From Coptodactyla brooksi (taxonomy: Eukaryota > Arthropoda > Insecta > Coleoptera > Scarabaeidae), in NCBI GenBank assembly GCA_033557675.1, contig JAWQRM010000685.1:1-20441 (forward strand): 20,441 nucleotides of DNA, given 5' to 3'. Position 1 is the stretch's first letter, and every line of letters begins with the position of its first letter. Position numbers and translations under genes: made by a program. A model generated the notes under the pieces. That model had not been told where the DNA came from, made no database searches, and worked only from the letters and a program-made list of their open reading frames with translations. Below, in pieces: positions 1-8,759 of this stretch.

Positions 1-169
1 AACTGTAGATATGCCCAGTTTCAGAATCCGCCAAAACGTAAATTCTTATGCCTCATTTGGTAAATTTATTTGGATTATATATATTGTGAAACAAACCTTT
101 GCTTTGGTCAGACAGATAAAAACAGCTGTTTTAAAATTAATGAAGGATGTAGATATAAATAATAGTAGT

Positions 170-712
170 GGGCCTTATTTTGTTATTAAATTCATCCATA
201 ATTTGCGTTATGGTGGCTACACCTTTTTTTAGAAAATCCGTTGAAAGTATCTTTTGTTGCTCATCTTCAGAAACACTAATTTTGACATCTTTATGCACTT
301 GTTGTTCTACTATTTGTTTAAGATCATCGTTGGAAAGACTTCCACCAGTTGTAACTTGCAATAATTTTTCAATATTCTGCTCATTTACATCATCCAACCC
401 TGTTTTATTAGCTAACTTGACAATTTCGTCGACATCAATAATGGATCTATTCTACAATCCTTTCAAACATTTTTCTGTCACGTCACTCCAGGAAAGGTTA
501 ATGTTGTTTATAGCATTCATGATACTGTAGTTTTTCCAAAAATCTCTAATGGATGGATTGTTTATCTTCTCCATCGGTTTTATCAATCAATTGTCGAAAT
601 GTCTGCCGAAGATAATAAACTTTAAAATTTGATATTACGCCTTCATCCATTAGTTGGATTAATGGCGTATTTGGTGGCAGAAAAAACACTTTAACTGGTA
701 TTGTCATGGTGC
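170..712 (-). pseudogene. Tigger/pogo-type transposase, C-terminal relic
   Basis: Read on the minus strand, this region matches the end of a Tigger/jerky-type DDE transposase. It opens with the hallmark FLPPNTPLIQLMDEGVI, which is the third-aspartate block (family form: PPNT, then IQPMDQG). Next come FKVYYLRQTFRQLID, a NAINNINLSWSDVTEKC-like block and an intact tail, DDVNEQNIEKLLQV, ending near QIMDEFNN. At least two frame changes and in-frame stops separate the blocks, so it cannot encode a working enzyme. The N-terminal DNA-binding part and the first two catalytic aspartates are not visible. It lies inside the upstream intron of the Aurora gene, in opposite orientation. Family assignment rests on motif recognition and is firm at pogo/Tigger level. 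Confidence 0.8.
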
Positions 713-1142
713 AATTGCCATGAGTTGTTTTCTCACAAATCTGGGAGAACTACCAGGTAGTACTTCTTATTGACTCTACGAGCTAGTAGCAATCGAAGAA
801 AACCGTGAACTTTTTGTTTAGCCAACAATAAAGTAGACATCCAGTATGACAACATATGTTAGGAGTAAGTGTACCAACGTGAGAACAAAAAATTGTAACA
901 TACCTCATATATATAATGAAATGTTGCCTATTATTTCTGTACATCTTAAAGAAAAGTAATATAGGATATTTATAGGACAAAAAAATATATATCTAATTAT
1001 GACATAACACCTTTCAGATATAATTTTTAATTGCTTTAAAAGGAAAAAAAAATTATTCCACAAATATTTGCAGAATTTAATTTGCCGTGAATTTGGTGCG
1101 ATTGTAAAGAGTAGTTCTGTACTGTGAGCTGTTTCCAAGTGA
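713..1142. other. Intronic AT-rich stretch, nothing recognised
   Basis: This part of the Aurora upstream intron lies between the Tigger relic and the mariner fragment. The open frames on the minus strand here are low-complexity and match no family I recognise. The first few dozen bases may be more of the Tigger relic, too decayed to place. Confidence 0.4.
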
Positions 1143-1309
1143 GAAAATGAAAAACAAAAACTTCGAGAATTGGTAAATTATAAAAGAAACGTACTTTATC
1201 ATGACAATGCTAGACCACACACATCTTTAGTGATTCGTCAAAAATTATTAGAACTTGGTTGGGAAGTGATGACACTATCAAATTACCATTTATTTCGATC
1301 TTTACATAC
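1143..1309 (+). pseudogene. mariner transposase fragment
   Basis: One frame reads EKQKLRELVNYKRNVLYHDN, then ARPHTSLVIRQKLLELGWEV and NYHLFRSL. This is the catalytic-core stretch of a mariner transposase, including the HDNARPHTS block with the second catalytic aspartate. The segment between GWEV and YHLF is deleted: the usual HPPYSPDLAPSD has shrunk to about four residues, and the third aspartate reads as asparagine. A stop follows immediately. The fragment is therefore inactive. No terminal inverted repeats were seen near it. It lies in the intron upstream of the Aurora terminal exon, in the same orientation. Confidence 0.85.
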
Positions 1310-1577
1310 ATAACTCCTTAAAACTACTGAACGATAAAATGGATTAGATATATTATCTGTTGTATAAAAATCCTGTTTTCTTTTATACAAGAAAAACCGA
1401 AATTATTATTGCAGCAACCTGATACAATGCTCATTCGTACGTTCTTGAGAAGCAGTTCCATATTATTTTTCTGTTTGTCTATTTTTTATTTTTAAAGAAT
1501 CATGTTTCTAATTTTTAAATTTACTATAAAATATAATTACCAAATCAAGATCGCCTTTATGTATAATGTTGTTTAAG

Positions 1578-2119
1578 GTGCTGTCTATAAGGAATTGCGT
1601 ACTGCAGAAAACAAGAGATTCACTGAGGAGCGCGCCGCCACCTACATAGTACAAATCGCCAATGCACTAAAATACTGTCATGCGAAAAAAGTGATCCATC
1701 GTGACATAAAACCCGAAAACTTATTACTCGGTCGTAACGGAGAGATCAAAATAGCCGACTTCGGATGGTCGGTACATGCGCCGGCTTCGAGACGGACGAC
1801 GGTGTGTGGAACCCTGGATTACTTATCCCCAGAAATGGTACAAGGAAAGTCTTACACCGAAAAGGTCGACCTTTGGTGTTTGGGAGTATTGTGTTACGAA
1901 TTTTTGGTCGGCCGGCCCCCTTTCGAGTCACGCACCTACGACGAAACATATAAGAAAATTAGTAAGGCCATGTACACTATACCTCAGTTTGTTTCTGACG
2001 ACGCAGTCGATCTGATCAAGAAGTTATTAATTGTCAATCCCGTGGCTCGATTGAATATAGAAGCTGTGTTGAATCATCCGTGGATTTTAGCTAATGCCAA
2101 AAAAGATGATCCTAAATAA
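1578..2119 (+). CDS. aurA: Aurora kinase (Aurora A type), terminal exon
   Basis: This exon encodes the C-terminal two-thirds of a serine/threonine kinase domain; Aurora kinases drive centrosome maturation and spindle assembly in mitosis. The acceptor AG at 1576-1577 leaves a split glycine codon (phase 1), giving GAVYKEL at the start. Visible motifs are HRDIKPEN (catalytic Asp near 1703), ADFGWSV (DFG Asp near 1757; the Trp after DFG is an Aurora hallmark), the activation loop RRTTVCGTLDY (phosphorylatable Thr near 1799) and SPEM. The TYDETYKKI and HPWILAN stretches resemble Aurora A more than Aurora B. The protein ends in DDPK with a TAA stop. The glycine-rich loop and catalytic lysine lie in exons outside the window. 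No damage is seen and base composition is clearly richer in GC than the flanks, so I take it as a live gene. Aurora B remains possible. Confidence 0.93.
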
Positions 2120-2257
2120 TTTTGAAGAAGTGCTTAGGTGAATACATGAACTAGTTTTTTAAAATTTTATTCTATGTAATTTTTTATTATTTAGTGTAAT
2201 AGGCTGTTTACTTTGCTGTACTGATACCTAGGATTTTTATATTTATAGTTCTTATTT

Positions 2258-2263
2258 AATAAA
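2258..2263 (+). promoter_or_regulatory. Poly(A) signal of the Aurora gene
   Basis: A canonical AATAAA lies 139 bases past the stop codon and is the first such hexamer downstream, so it probably defines a short 3' UTR. The cleavage site itself cannot be seen. Confidence 0.6.
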
Positions 2264-2464
2264 GGGAAGAATATCAATTTTTTAAATTATTCGTTATAAT
2301 TATTTAAAGAATATAATGTGATTTTTATTTACTTCTTCAAATGAAAAAGTGCAATTTTTTATCTTATGCACTGTCATAAACTGTGCATAGAGAGAATACA
2401 TATGTCTAGAAAACAGCTTGGGAGGAAATCCAGTCAGCGACAATATTAGAGAAGATAAATGATC

Positions 2465-2680
2465 GTAAAAATCTCTACACGATAGATTTCCAAAATACCT
2501 TTCGTTAAAATGTTTTAAAGATGACCTCTAAAACAGAAGGGTTTTTAATGGTCATACAAGATGTTATTAATCAAAAAATTAGAAGTATTTCTTTTGTTTA
2601 GAACTACTTCGGATATAAAGACAACATTGCTTATACAGATGCGGGGTGGCTGTTTCTTTAGAAAAAATGTTTGGTTGCGG
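2465..2680 (+). pseudogene. Possible non-LTR retroelement C-terminal scrap
   Basis: A short frame from 2521 reads MTSKTEGFLMVIQD, which resembles the TEGFL-x-AIQD motif near the C-terminus of some insect non-LTR retroelement polyproteins. In those it comes before a CRRC-type zinc motif. A stop follows and the expected cysteines cannot be aligned, so the match rests on about a dozen residues. Nothing else in 2264-2464 supports it. Treat as tentative. Confidence 0.3.
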
Positions 2681-3565
2681 ACATCAAATACTAAGAAGAA
2701 AAAAAACTCTTTGTTATTGCATCAATCTTCAAACTGAAATCATCATGCTGAGTGGTACTTATCAAGTAAGCAGTTTTAAATAAGTTATATATGAATAAAC
2801 AATTTTCCTGTTTGTATATTTCTATGGTTCCTAGGTGTCCAGATTTTTGCTTTTGCCTTGTATTGAAAATGTTGGCATTGTTTCCACAATGGTACCTGGT
2901 TTGTGTTGGCATTTATTGAATTGGCATAGTTGGAGTCGTGCCTGCTGTCTTGGAATTTCCGACCTGTCTGACCAAATAGTACACAGAATAGCGAAAATGT
3001 TCAAATGACATGAACTACAAATAATAATACCAAAAATATACTGAAATCAAAAACAGAAACCATAGACAAACATATGAAGCGGAATTTACAAATTAATCTG
3101 ATTTTTTCATTTAATTGCTTCTTAAATCGCCAAATGAAGTAAGTTCATAAAAACTCTGCTAAAACTTTAGCACAGACAGAAGTTACCACTAGCGATACAA
3201 AGAAGTTCCTTGGTTTATTGACATTGATGGGAGAAGTTGTGGGTTGGAATTTTTAGCTTAGTAACAAACTTAATCTTGGTGAGCGATAGAGACAATGGCT
3301 TAAAAATTGCTTTACATCTTATTTTAACTAAAAGGTGACAACCAGATGTTGACCTATTGTCTAATGTGACCAATAAAAACCAGTAAAGGAGTTTTTGTTT
3401 CTGGCGTGATTTTTGTAATCCAATAGATCGTATGCATTCTGTTAATTACTTTTATTTCCTATTAAGTTATATTATGCAGGAGGCTCAATGTTTATTAATC
3501 GTGTTTTTTAATCGTGTGTCTAACAAGCTAATAACAGAGGGCTGATACCGTTCAGTCCTCTGTCT
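2681..3565. other. Intergenic stretch, no gene recognised
   Basis: No frame here gives a protein pattern I recognise on either strand. The right-hand part (about 3150-3565) could be the 3' untranslated end of the minus-strand Penelope-type element that follows, since it lies downstream of that coding remnant, but no terminal feature proves it. Confidence 0.35.
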
Positions 3566-3806
3566 TTATTAAGTCTTCTTGTATTTGATGATTTCTAAAC
3601 TTTCAAATTCATCCAAGAATCTATAGTTGGATACTTTTCTAAGTAGTTTTACGTTAATCGTATGGTTGCTATTAAAAGCATGTTTGGCTATACTAGATTT
3701 TTCTGTACTACCATACTTTAGATGAGCCATGTGCTCTTAAATGGTGTTTGTGTAGGCCTTCTAGTTTGTCCAACATACTTTTTAATACAATCACCACAAC
3801 TAACTA
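3566..3806 (-). pseudogene. Penelope-like element, GIY-YIG endonuclease end
   Basis: On the minus strand the sequence reads CGDCIKKYVGQTRRPTQ, then after a one-base frame change EHMAHLKYGSTEKSSIAKHA, FNSNHTINVKLLRKV and FLDEFESLEIIKYKKT, followed by two stops. The YVGQT-R, EH and K-AKHA pattern is that of the GIY-YIG endonuclease at the C-terminus of Penelope-like retroelements. The upstream reverse transcriptase is absent: the sequence that should hold it is a piggyBac relic instead, so the copy is 5' truncated. The frame change shows it is dead. Other retroelements with the same endonuclease type cannot be excluded. Confidence 0.7.
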
Positions 3807-3837
3807 AAAAGTCTTATTAAAGAAATTACTGGTTAAC

Positions 3838-4062
3838 GGACACTTTGTTAAAAACACCATTATTTCCTAAAACTAGCGAGAATGAAGTTTGAGCAAATCC
3901 TTACATCTTTTGATCTTAGTAATAATTCACTAAATGCATCTAGTGAAGACTTTACAAAATTAGGCCCCTTTTGGATTACTTTATACCAAAATTTCAGCCC
4001 TGATATATACTTAAACAGGAGTTTAGGTAAATGTATCGGTGAATCGGTGAATGAAGTGCGGT
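3838..4062 (+). pseudogene. piggyBac-like transposase, central fragment
   Basis: Three short frames in sequence reproduce the piggyBac DDE_Tnp_1_7 domain before its first catalytic Asp. They are DTLLKTPLFPKT, then ARMKFEQILTSFDLSNNS (family form: MSRNRFEQIL, then HFSNN), then LYKIRPLLDYFIPKFQ. Each step needs a frame change, and a stop interrupts the region just before the expected IDE motif. It is a decayed fragment about 220 bp long. It directly abuts the Penelope-type remnant, which suggests an insertion junction near 3810-3840. Whether it is the missing half of the piggyBac piece near 8760 cannot be told from sequence alone. Confidence 0.72.
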
Positions 4063-4335
4063 AAATGTTGAATGTCGCTATATGAACACATAGCAACTTC
4101 TATAAATTAGTCCATTCATGCAAATATCAATGAACACTTTTGGAAAAATGTACATGTTCAGCATTTAAAGTACATGTTCAGCTATTCTGTGATTTCTCAT
4201 CATTATATATAAAACTATTGCATTTAATATAGCTCAGTATTGTGACGGTTTAATTTTTTTTATTGTTATCTTTTAAAAGAGTTAAAAAAAGTATATAATA
4301 AAACTAAAAGCTGTTATACATTTTTATCTTATTAG

Positions 4336-4647
4336 AATACATACTTTTCAATACGATATGATGATTCACTTCAACAAAATGTTCATCAGAATGGGATTGT
4401 AAAACAACAACAATACATTAATAAGATGCAACAAGATTATCAACCAACGCAAGAATTAAATGTTGTAGACTTTCTGTTAGTTTTCAATTCCGATCTACTT
4501 TTTTTGAGAATTGAGGAACAAAATATCAGAGAAATAATTAATATACAGATACAAAAATCGAGATTGCTTATAGACAATACTGTTTGCTATAAACCCTATA
4601 ATTTTTATGCAAAATCGTTGTGCAGTTGTTTAGCAATTAATTATTAA
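4336..4647 (+). CDS. Candidate terminal exon with BESS-like motif
   Basis: An open frame begins just after a good splice acceptor (pyrimidine-rich tract ending in TAG at 4333-4335) and runs to a TAA at 4645-4647, about 103 codons. Its first half is rich in Gln, Asn and Asp. The stretch VDFLLVFNSDLLFLRIEEQN, followed by a basic and hydrophobic segment, resembles a BESS motif, the C-terminal interaction motif of MADF-BESS transcriptional regulators. No MADF domain, donor site or partner exon was found in the window. Alternatives are a chance open frame in AT-rich DNA or part of an unrecognised repeat. Confidence 0.3.
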   Translation, partial: NTYFSIRYDDSLQQNVHQNGIVKQQQYINKMQQDYQPTQELNVVDFLLVFNSDLLFLRIEEQNIREIINIQIQKSRLLIDNTVCYKPYNFYAKSLCSCLAINY

Positions 4648-4949
4648 ATTTATTCGTTCCCGTAACATTACCTAAAACCGGTACTTTTATTATTATTTCT
4701 ATTAACAAAATCATAACATAATATTTGTATAATTTTAAATAGTTTACTCTCCTGTTCGAATAACTTCCCTACACTTCTGTGATTATTATGACTTGCTGCT
4801 TAGTGCTAAGTTCACTATCTGGGATTTCCTTTGACCATAAGTCCACCTTCTGACGATGAAATTGTAGGAACAAAACTGTGCTAACATAATTTAAATTGTA
4901 GGTTTGAAACCTTTGGTGTTGTAGCAAAGTTAATCAATGGTTAGCACTT

Positions 4950-5080
4950 AACTATAATAGGAGGATTTCAAATTTTCAGCTTGATTGTACCAGAAACTTG
5001 TGTCGCTATTTACAGAGTTCTACGTGAGGATTAAATGAAGGTAAGTGAAACCCCTTTGTTATTCAGACATTCTTTTATTT
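4950..5080 (+). pseudogene. PIF/Harbinger-type transposase scrap
   Basis: One frame reads IGGFQIFSLIVPETCVAIYR, then VLRED, a stop, MKVSETP. This fits the HARBI1 pattern in which FRIG-x-ST-x-S is followed by I-x-ETC-x-AIY-x-VL and Y-x-K-x-P-x-T. Only about 40 residues before the catalytic core are present, with a stop where a tyrosine is expected. The piece is flanked by an apparent AG acceptor and GTAAGT donor, but its only matching frame has an internal stop, so I do not read it as an exon. Confidence 0.55.
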
Positions 5081-5221
5081 CCATGTAAAAATCATCACCA
5101 ACATTAATTGACCAAATCAATGGGATACAAATCAAATGTGCAATAGGTACTTCAAAAAAATACAATAATAAAACAAAATTACATTGTCGTATATACATTG
5201 GAAACATGAACAAGTTAAAGT

Positions 5222-5249
5222 AAAATATATATAGTTTTATATATATAAA

Positions 5250-5281
<32 letters not shown>

Positions 5282-5282
5282 T
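5222..5282. repeat. AT/CA microsatellite
   Basis: The stretch holds interrupted (TA)n runs, a short (CA)n block and then a pure (AT)n run of about 20 bases. It is simple-sequence DNA, likely variable in length between individuals. Confidence 0.9.
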
Positions 5283-5290
5283 TTAAGCAG

Positions 5291-5435
5291 AAACATTTTA
5301 ATTCCAAAAGTATTAAGGTTTGATCTGCAAAATGACTACAAAAGGTATGTTTTGCACTATTAATATTATTGTTCGAGTCAATTGTTTTAAACACAACTTC
5401 TTTGTATTAAATAGATTTCCTTTTGTTTTAAATAC
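5291..5435 (+). repeat. Duplicated repeat, copy 1
   Basis: The sequence shares high identity with 6717-6903 in the same orientation, over the core GATCTGCAAAATGACTACAA and the flanking ATTCCA-AAGTATTAA and TGCACTATTAATAT. It ends in two degenerate units of the 21 bp element that is amplified in copy 2. It encodes nothing recognised and is probably a non-autonomous element or a segmental duplication. Confidence 0.75.
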
Positions 5436-5696
5436 ACTTGCAATTTTTTACTTTCTTTTACCGGTAGGTATAAAGACAATCTACAACTTTTTGTAACAAA
5501 ATATATTTTTTGTAATCTACATGAAATTGCCAGTAAAAAACTATAAGGATAGTACATGCTTAAAATCAACAGTTCTCGAGTTAAAAGCATAATTGATAAA
5601 AATACAGTCCTATGGGGCAAAGAGGGTATTTCGTTCTTAATCTCGGGTATTGCTCCTTTTAGAAAAAAATGTTTCAGGTAAAGGTTGCACGACACG

Positions 5697-6178
5697 AACT
5701 GTTCACAATTTGAAACAGTTTTCGAATATACAGGGTGTTCGGTTTATTTAAAAACTATCCAAGTTCAAATTTTTAAATCGAATACCCTGTATATTATTAC
5801 ATTTCTTAAGTCCTTATAATATTTAAAGGCAACTTTAATTATTATACCTTAGCTTCGAATTGTACCGTTTGGGTGTTTTTGAAAAAACATGTTTTTGAAA
5901 AAAGCTGTTGTGTTTTTGAAAAAACATGACAGCTGTGAATGCAGAATTTTTCTTAGAACAGTTCACAATTTGAAATTATTTTCGAATATACAAGGTGTTC
6001 AGCTCATTCTAAAAACTACCCAACTTCAGATTTTTAAATGGAACACACGTAAATATTACAAATGTATATTGTGATATTTTTGAAGTCCTTATAATTACAT
6101 CAGTTTTACATTGCGCTGTTTGGGTGTTATTACATTTTTTTGGAAAAAGATGACAGCTACGCATAGATATTTTTGTTA
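5697..6178 (+). repeat. 260 bp tandem duplication (two copies)
   Basis: Copy A (5697-5956) and copy B (5957-about 6178) align in register. Both start with the GTTCACAATTTGAAA block at 5701 and 5961, then TTCGAATATACA-GGTGTTC, later AGTCCTTATAAT, GTTTGGGTGTT and ATGACAGCT. Copy A also has a small internal repeat of TTTTTGAAAAAACATG. The copies have diverged at many positions, so the duplication is not recent. No coding content is recognised. Confidence 0.8.
5725..5795. repeat. 71 bp inverted-repeat unit (17 bp arms)
   Basis: The left arm AATATACAGGGTGTTCG (5725-5741) and right arm CGAATACCCTGTATATT (5779-5795) are complementary at 16 of 17 positions around a 37-base centre. The shape suits a very small foldback element or paired TE ends. 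In the second tandem copy (about 5985-6055) the right arm has decayed, so the structure seems to predate the duplication or to have been lost in one copy. Confidence 0.7.
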
Positions 6179-6303
6179 TAAATTTGTTTTTATATTTAAA
6201 CCAGGGGCAGGGTAAGAGAAGGTCATTTACGATGTACATCTTCTAGTTTATTGAGTAATCTAAAGTGCAAAAACTTATGGCCCATCCTGTACAATAATAT
6301 GAT

Positions 6304-6464
6304 ACACACAGTATAGTATCTAAATTTGGTGTTAATGATAAACTCTGAGACCCAAATGTCTGTATGTATGAAAAGTTAATAAATGAGAGCCTTTTATGGA
6401 TGTGAATTAAAATGTCAATTAATTAGCTTAATGACACTTTGCAGCTAATTGAAATGATTTAATA
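6304..6464 (+). repeat. Interspersed repeat family, copy 1
   Basis: This copy shares long near-identical blocks with the reverse complement of 9371-9515 and with 10803-10917, most clearly AGTTAATAAATGAGAGCC and ACTCTGAGAC. A family present in both orientations implies a transposable origin. It has no coding potential, and no clear terminal inverted repeats were found at its edges. Confidence 0.75.
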
Positions 6465-6716
6465 ATCTCAAACTATAAATGAAAATTGCTTGTTTATACG
6501 GTTTAATAAACACGATTTACAGAGCAAAAACAAAAAATACCGGTTACGCAACTTAATATGCATATATTTTAGACTATACGACATTTGAACATAAAATGAA
6601 GTAAAGCAAAGTGTTTTCTTCGATGTATACATAACTGTGGATTGTTGAAAAATAACTTATAACCTCACATCAAACATAACCGCACAATTTTGTGTTGACA
6701 CTACATAAAACACAAT

Positions 6717-6811
6717 AAACATTTCAATTCCAGAAGTATTAAAATTTGATCTGCAAAATGACTACAAAAGGTATGTTTTGCACTATTAATATCATTGTTC
6801 AAATCAATGTT
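6717..6811 (+). repeat. Duplicated repeat, copy 2 (unique part)
   Basis: This is the second copy of the repeat at 5291, in the same orientation and about 1.4 kb away, with the shared core GATCTGCAAAATGACTACAA. It leads straight into an expanded 21 bp minisatellite. Confidence 0.75.
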
Positions 6812-6903
6812 TTATAATACAATTTCATTTGTTTTAAATACAATTTCTTTTGTTTTAAATACAATTTCTTTTGTTTTAAATGCAATTTCTTTTGTATTAA
6901 AAG
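6812..6903 (+). repeat. 21 bp minisatellite, about four units
   Basis: The unit TTTTGTTTTAAATACAATTTC repeats about four times with few changes; translated it gives the seven-residue repeat VLNTISF. The related copy near 5390-5435 holds only about two degenerate units, so the array expanded after the larger repeat was duplicated. It stops about 20 bases before the predicted exon at 6926. Confidence 0.85.
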
Positions 6904-6925
6904 GTAGTACTAAATCATACATTAG

Positions 6926-7131
6926 GCATCGCCTTTGGGCCACGGATACCGGCTACTTGCCAACTGACAATAACATTATCGAGGTATCGCTGATGTTTAA
7001 AAAGCAAATGTACGATGTACAACTGGTCGATTGGCCACAATACAGATTACAAAATTTATTATGTGACTGCGCGTGGAACATATCAAGGGCGCAAAAGGAA
7101 ATCCAAATCGTAATATCCATAATTTTTAACA
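6926..7131 (+). CDS. Predicted internal exon of the FN3-domain gene
   Basis: The frame HRLWATDTGYLP through CAWNISRAQKEIQ stands out by higher GC and balanced codon use against AT-rich flanks. It follows an acceptor (ATTAG at 6921-6925). A GT at 7132 leaves one base (A), and a 56-base intron with a CTAAC branch-like motif and TTTTTAG acceptor joins it in phase 1 to the exon at 7188, restoring an ATG codon. The donor GTACTT is weak, so the 3' end could differ. The pattern LWATDTGY loosely recalls the D-x-G core strand of Tudor domains, but the match is too short to call. No earlier exon of this gene was found in the window. Confidence 0.5.
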
Positions 7132-7187
7132 GTACTTGATATCTCAATAAAAAAACTAACTATTAGCTTAATATAGAATATTTTTAG

Positions 7188-8410
7188 TGGAAACGAAGGG
7201 GGGCCCTTTAAGAAAAAGAACTGATATTCTAAAATCTACGCTAGAGACTAATAAAGATAAAATCTTAGAATTGGTACTTAACAAAGCATCCGCATTGTTG
7301 CTTTATTGTCGAGCAGACGGTCTATACGATACCTCAAGAGAACAACTGTTTGTTCAACGACAATACAATTCCCCTAGCGATGGACGTTTGTCTCTACAAA
7401 TGACATCATTCAAATACATGTTACTAGCCAGAGAGATGCGAGACTTTCCGACGTTAAATCAATTAAGAAAATCGACCGCAGACGCCATTTGGATATGTCT
7501 TATACATCGAGTCGTTTTAGAGATATTTAGGAGTAAAATGAACGATGGTGCAGAAATGGAGGCAAAATTTGTTGCTGTAAGAAAATCGATGTCGGAAAAG
7601 TTTGAAAATGAAGATGCAGATTTTAATCTCTCCGATACAGAACGGGACGATATGGAAGAAACTAGCGTAAATGATGACATAGAGTTTCACGATCTGGAGG
7701 AGGATTCAAAAGAAAGAATTCAATTAATGTTGAAGAGCAGAAACTTGCAGAAATCCGGGCGTGACTTTGCAATTTCCCCAGAATTAAGTAACATGGATAA
7801 TGACCCGAATAATGCAGAAACAGTTGAATTTGAAGAAATACCACCTCCCTCTTTAGACGATCGACAAATTGTTCATAACAATGTTGGGGATTATAAAATG
7901 ATTCTTAATGACTTTGATATACGAAACAATTCCACGTGCGCTCCGACCTCGCGAAGAAATCACGTTCGAAAAGAAATTGAACCTTCATCAAAGGACCAGG
8001 ATGATACTCGGAATCCAACAACTGTATCCATGGTCAACCATAATTCTAACGATGACGAGGCACAACTGTCCGAACACTACAGCTATCTACAGCCATTATT
8101 AAAGCTAACTCTTAACCCACCCGCCGAAATAATACTTGAATGGAATATCCCGACGTCGACAGACAACAACCGTAATTGCCCAATTGTCGCTTGCGAAATT
8201 TTTGTTCTTCAAGGTTCAAAATATACGCCAAACTTGTCCCAGTGGGCAAAAATTAAAAGGAAGGAAAGAATTCAGTTTCCCATGGTCGTAACATTGAGAG
8301 AGTTCCCCGCGTGCTTTAAATACTATTTTACTGTTCGTATGATTGTCGAACATGATGGAAAGCAAATTGCTGGCCCAATTAGTAATATTACTCACGTTGA
8401 ACTAAAGTAG
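7188..8410 (+). CDS. FN3-domain protein, ATF7IP/Windei-like C-terminal exon
   Basis: This long exon encodes about 407 residues and ends in TAG. It begins after the acceptor AG at 7186-7187 in phase 1. Residues 1-110 are mixed helical sequence of unknown family (LLLYCRADGLYDTSREQLFV is typical). Residues about 130-270 are acidic and disordered (LSDTERDDMEETSVNDD). Residues about 301-407 form a fibronectin type III domain with ILEW, WAKIK, FPMVVTLREF and KYYFTVR. These fit the C-terminal FN3 of ATF7IP (family: W-KIG, LPMACTL-F, KYYFAVRA). ATF7IP/Windei partners the H3K9 methyltransferase SETDB1 in heterochromatin silencing. No SETDB1-binding segment is recognised, so the function is inferred from one domain. 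The exon is intact, and its base composition contrasts with the surrounding repeats. Confidence 0.7.
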
Positions 8411-8759
8411 ACTATATATAAATACACTATATAAATCCGAAACTGTCTTTCTGTTAGTGATATTTTTACTTTCCCTTACCCAAAAATTTCGAATTTCAGA
8501 CTTAATTTGAAATATTTTGACAAATTAACCCTCCAACCATCGGAAAAGAAGATCTACATTTAACTTTTTCTCTACAATTTTGCGGGCAACACTATTAAAG
8601 CTTTCACATAATTATTTTGTTATTACAAAGTGTAATCAATTTACCTGAACAAGAATGGTACTGGCCAAAGCACATTCCAATTCTTCTAAGGTTCATCCAC
8701 CCAGACAGATGTAGGTTGATCATAAAAGAGAATGGCATTTTTCCGATATTTGTACATTC

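Noticed and set aside
2691..2912. Minus-strand open frame of 73 codons
   Set aside because: No family pattern or compositional signal is present; it is probably chance.
4978..5041. Apparent small exon between a TTTTCAG acceptor and a GTAAGT donor
   Set aside because: The frame that matches a protein family (PIF/Harbinger) contains a stop before the donor, and the match continues past the donor, so the splice signals look fortuitous.
6795..6905. Seven-residue peptide repeat VLNTISF at the start of a frame running into the 6926 exon
   Set aside because: The DNA is a 21 bp minisatellite within a transposon-like repeat, and a splice acceptor precedes the coding-like part, so it is not treated as protein.
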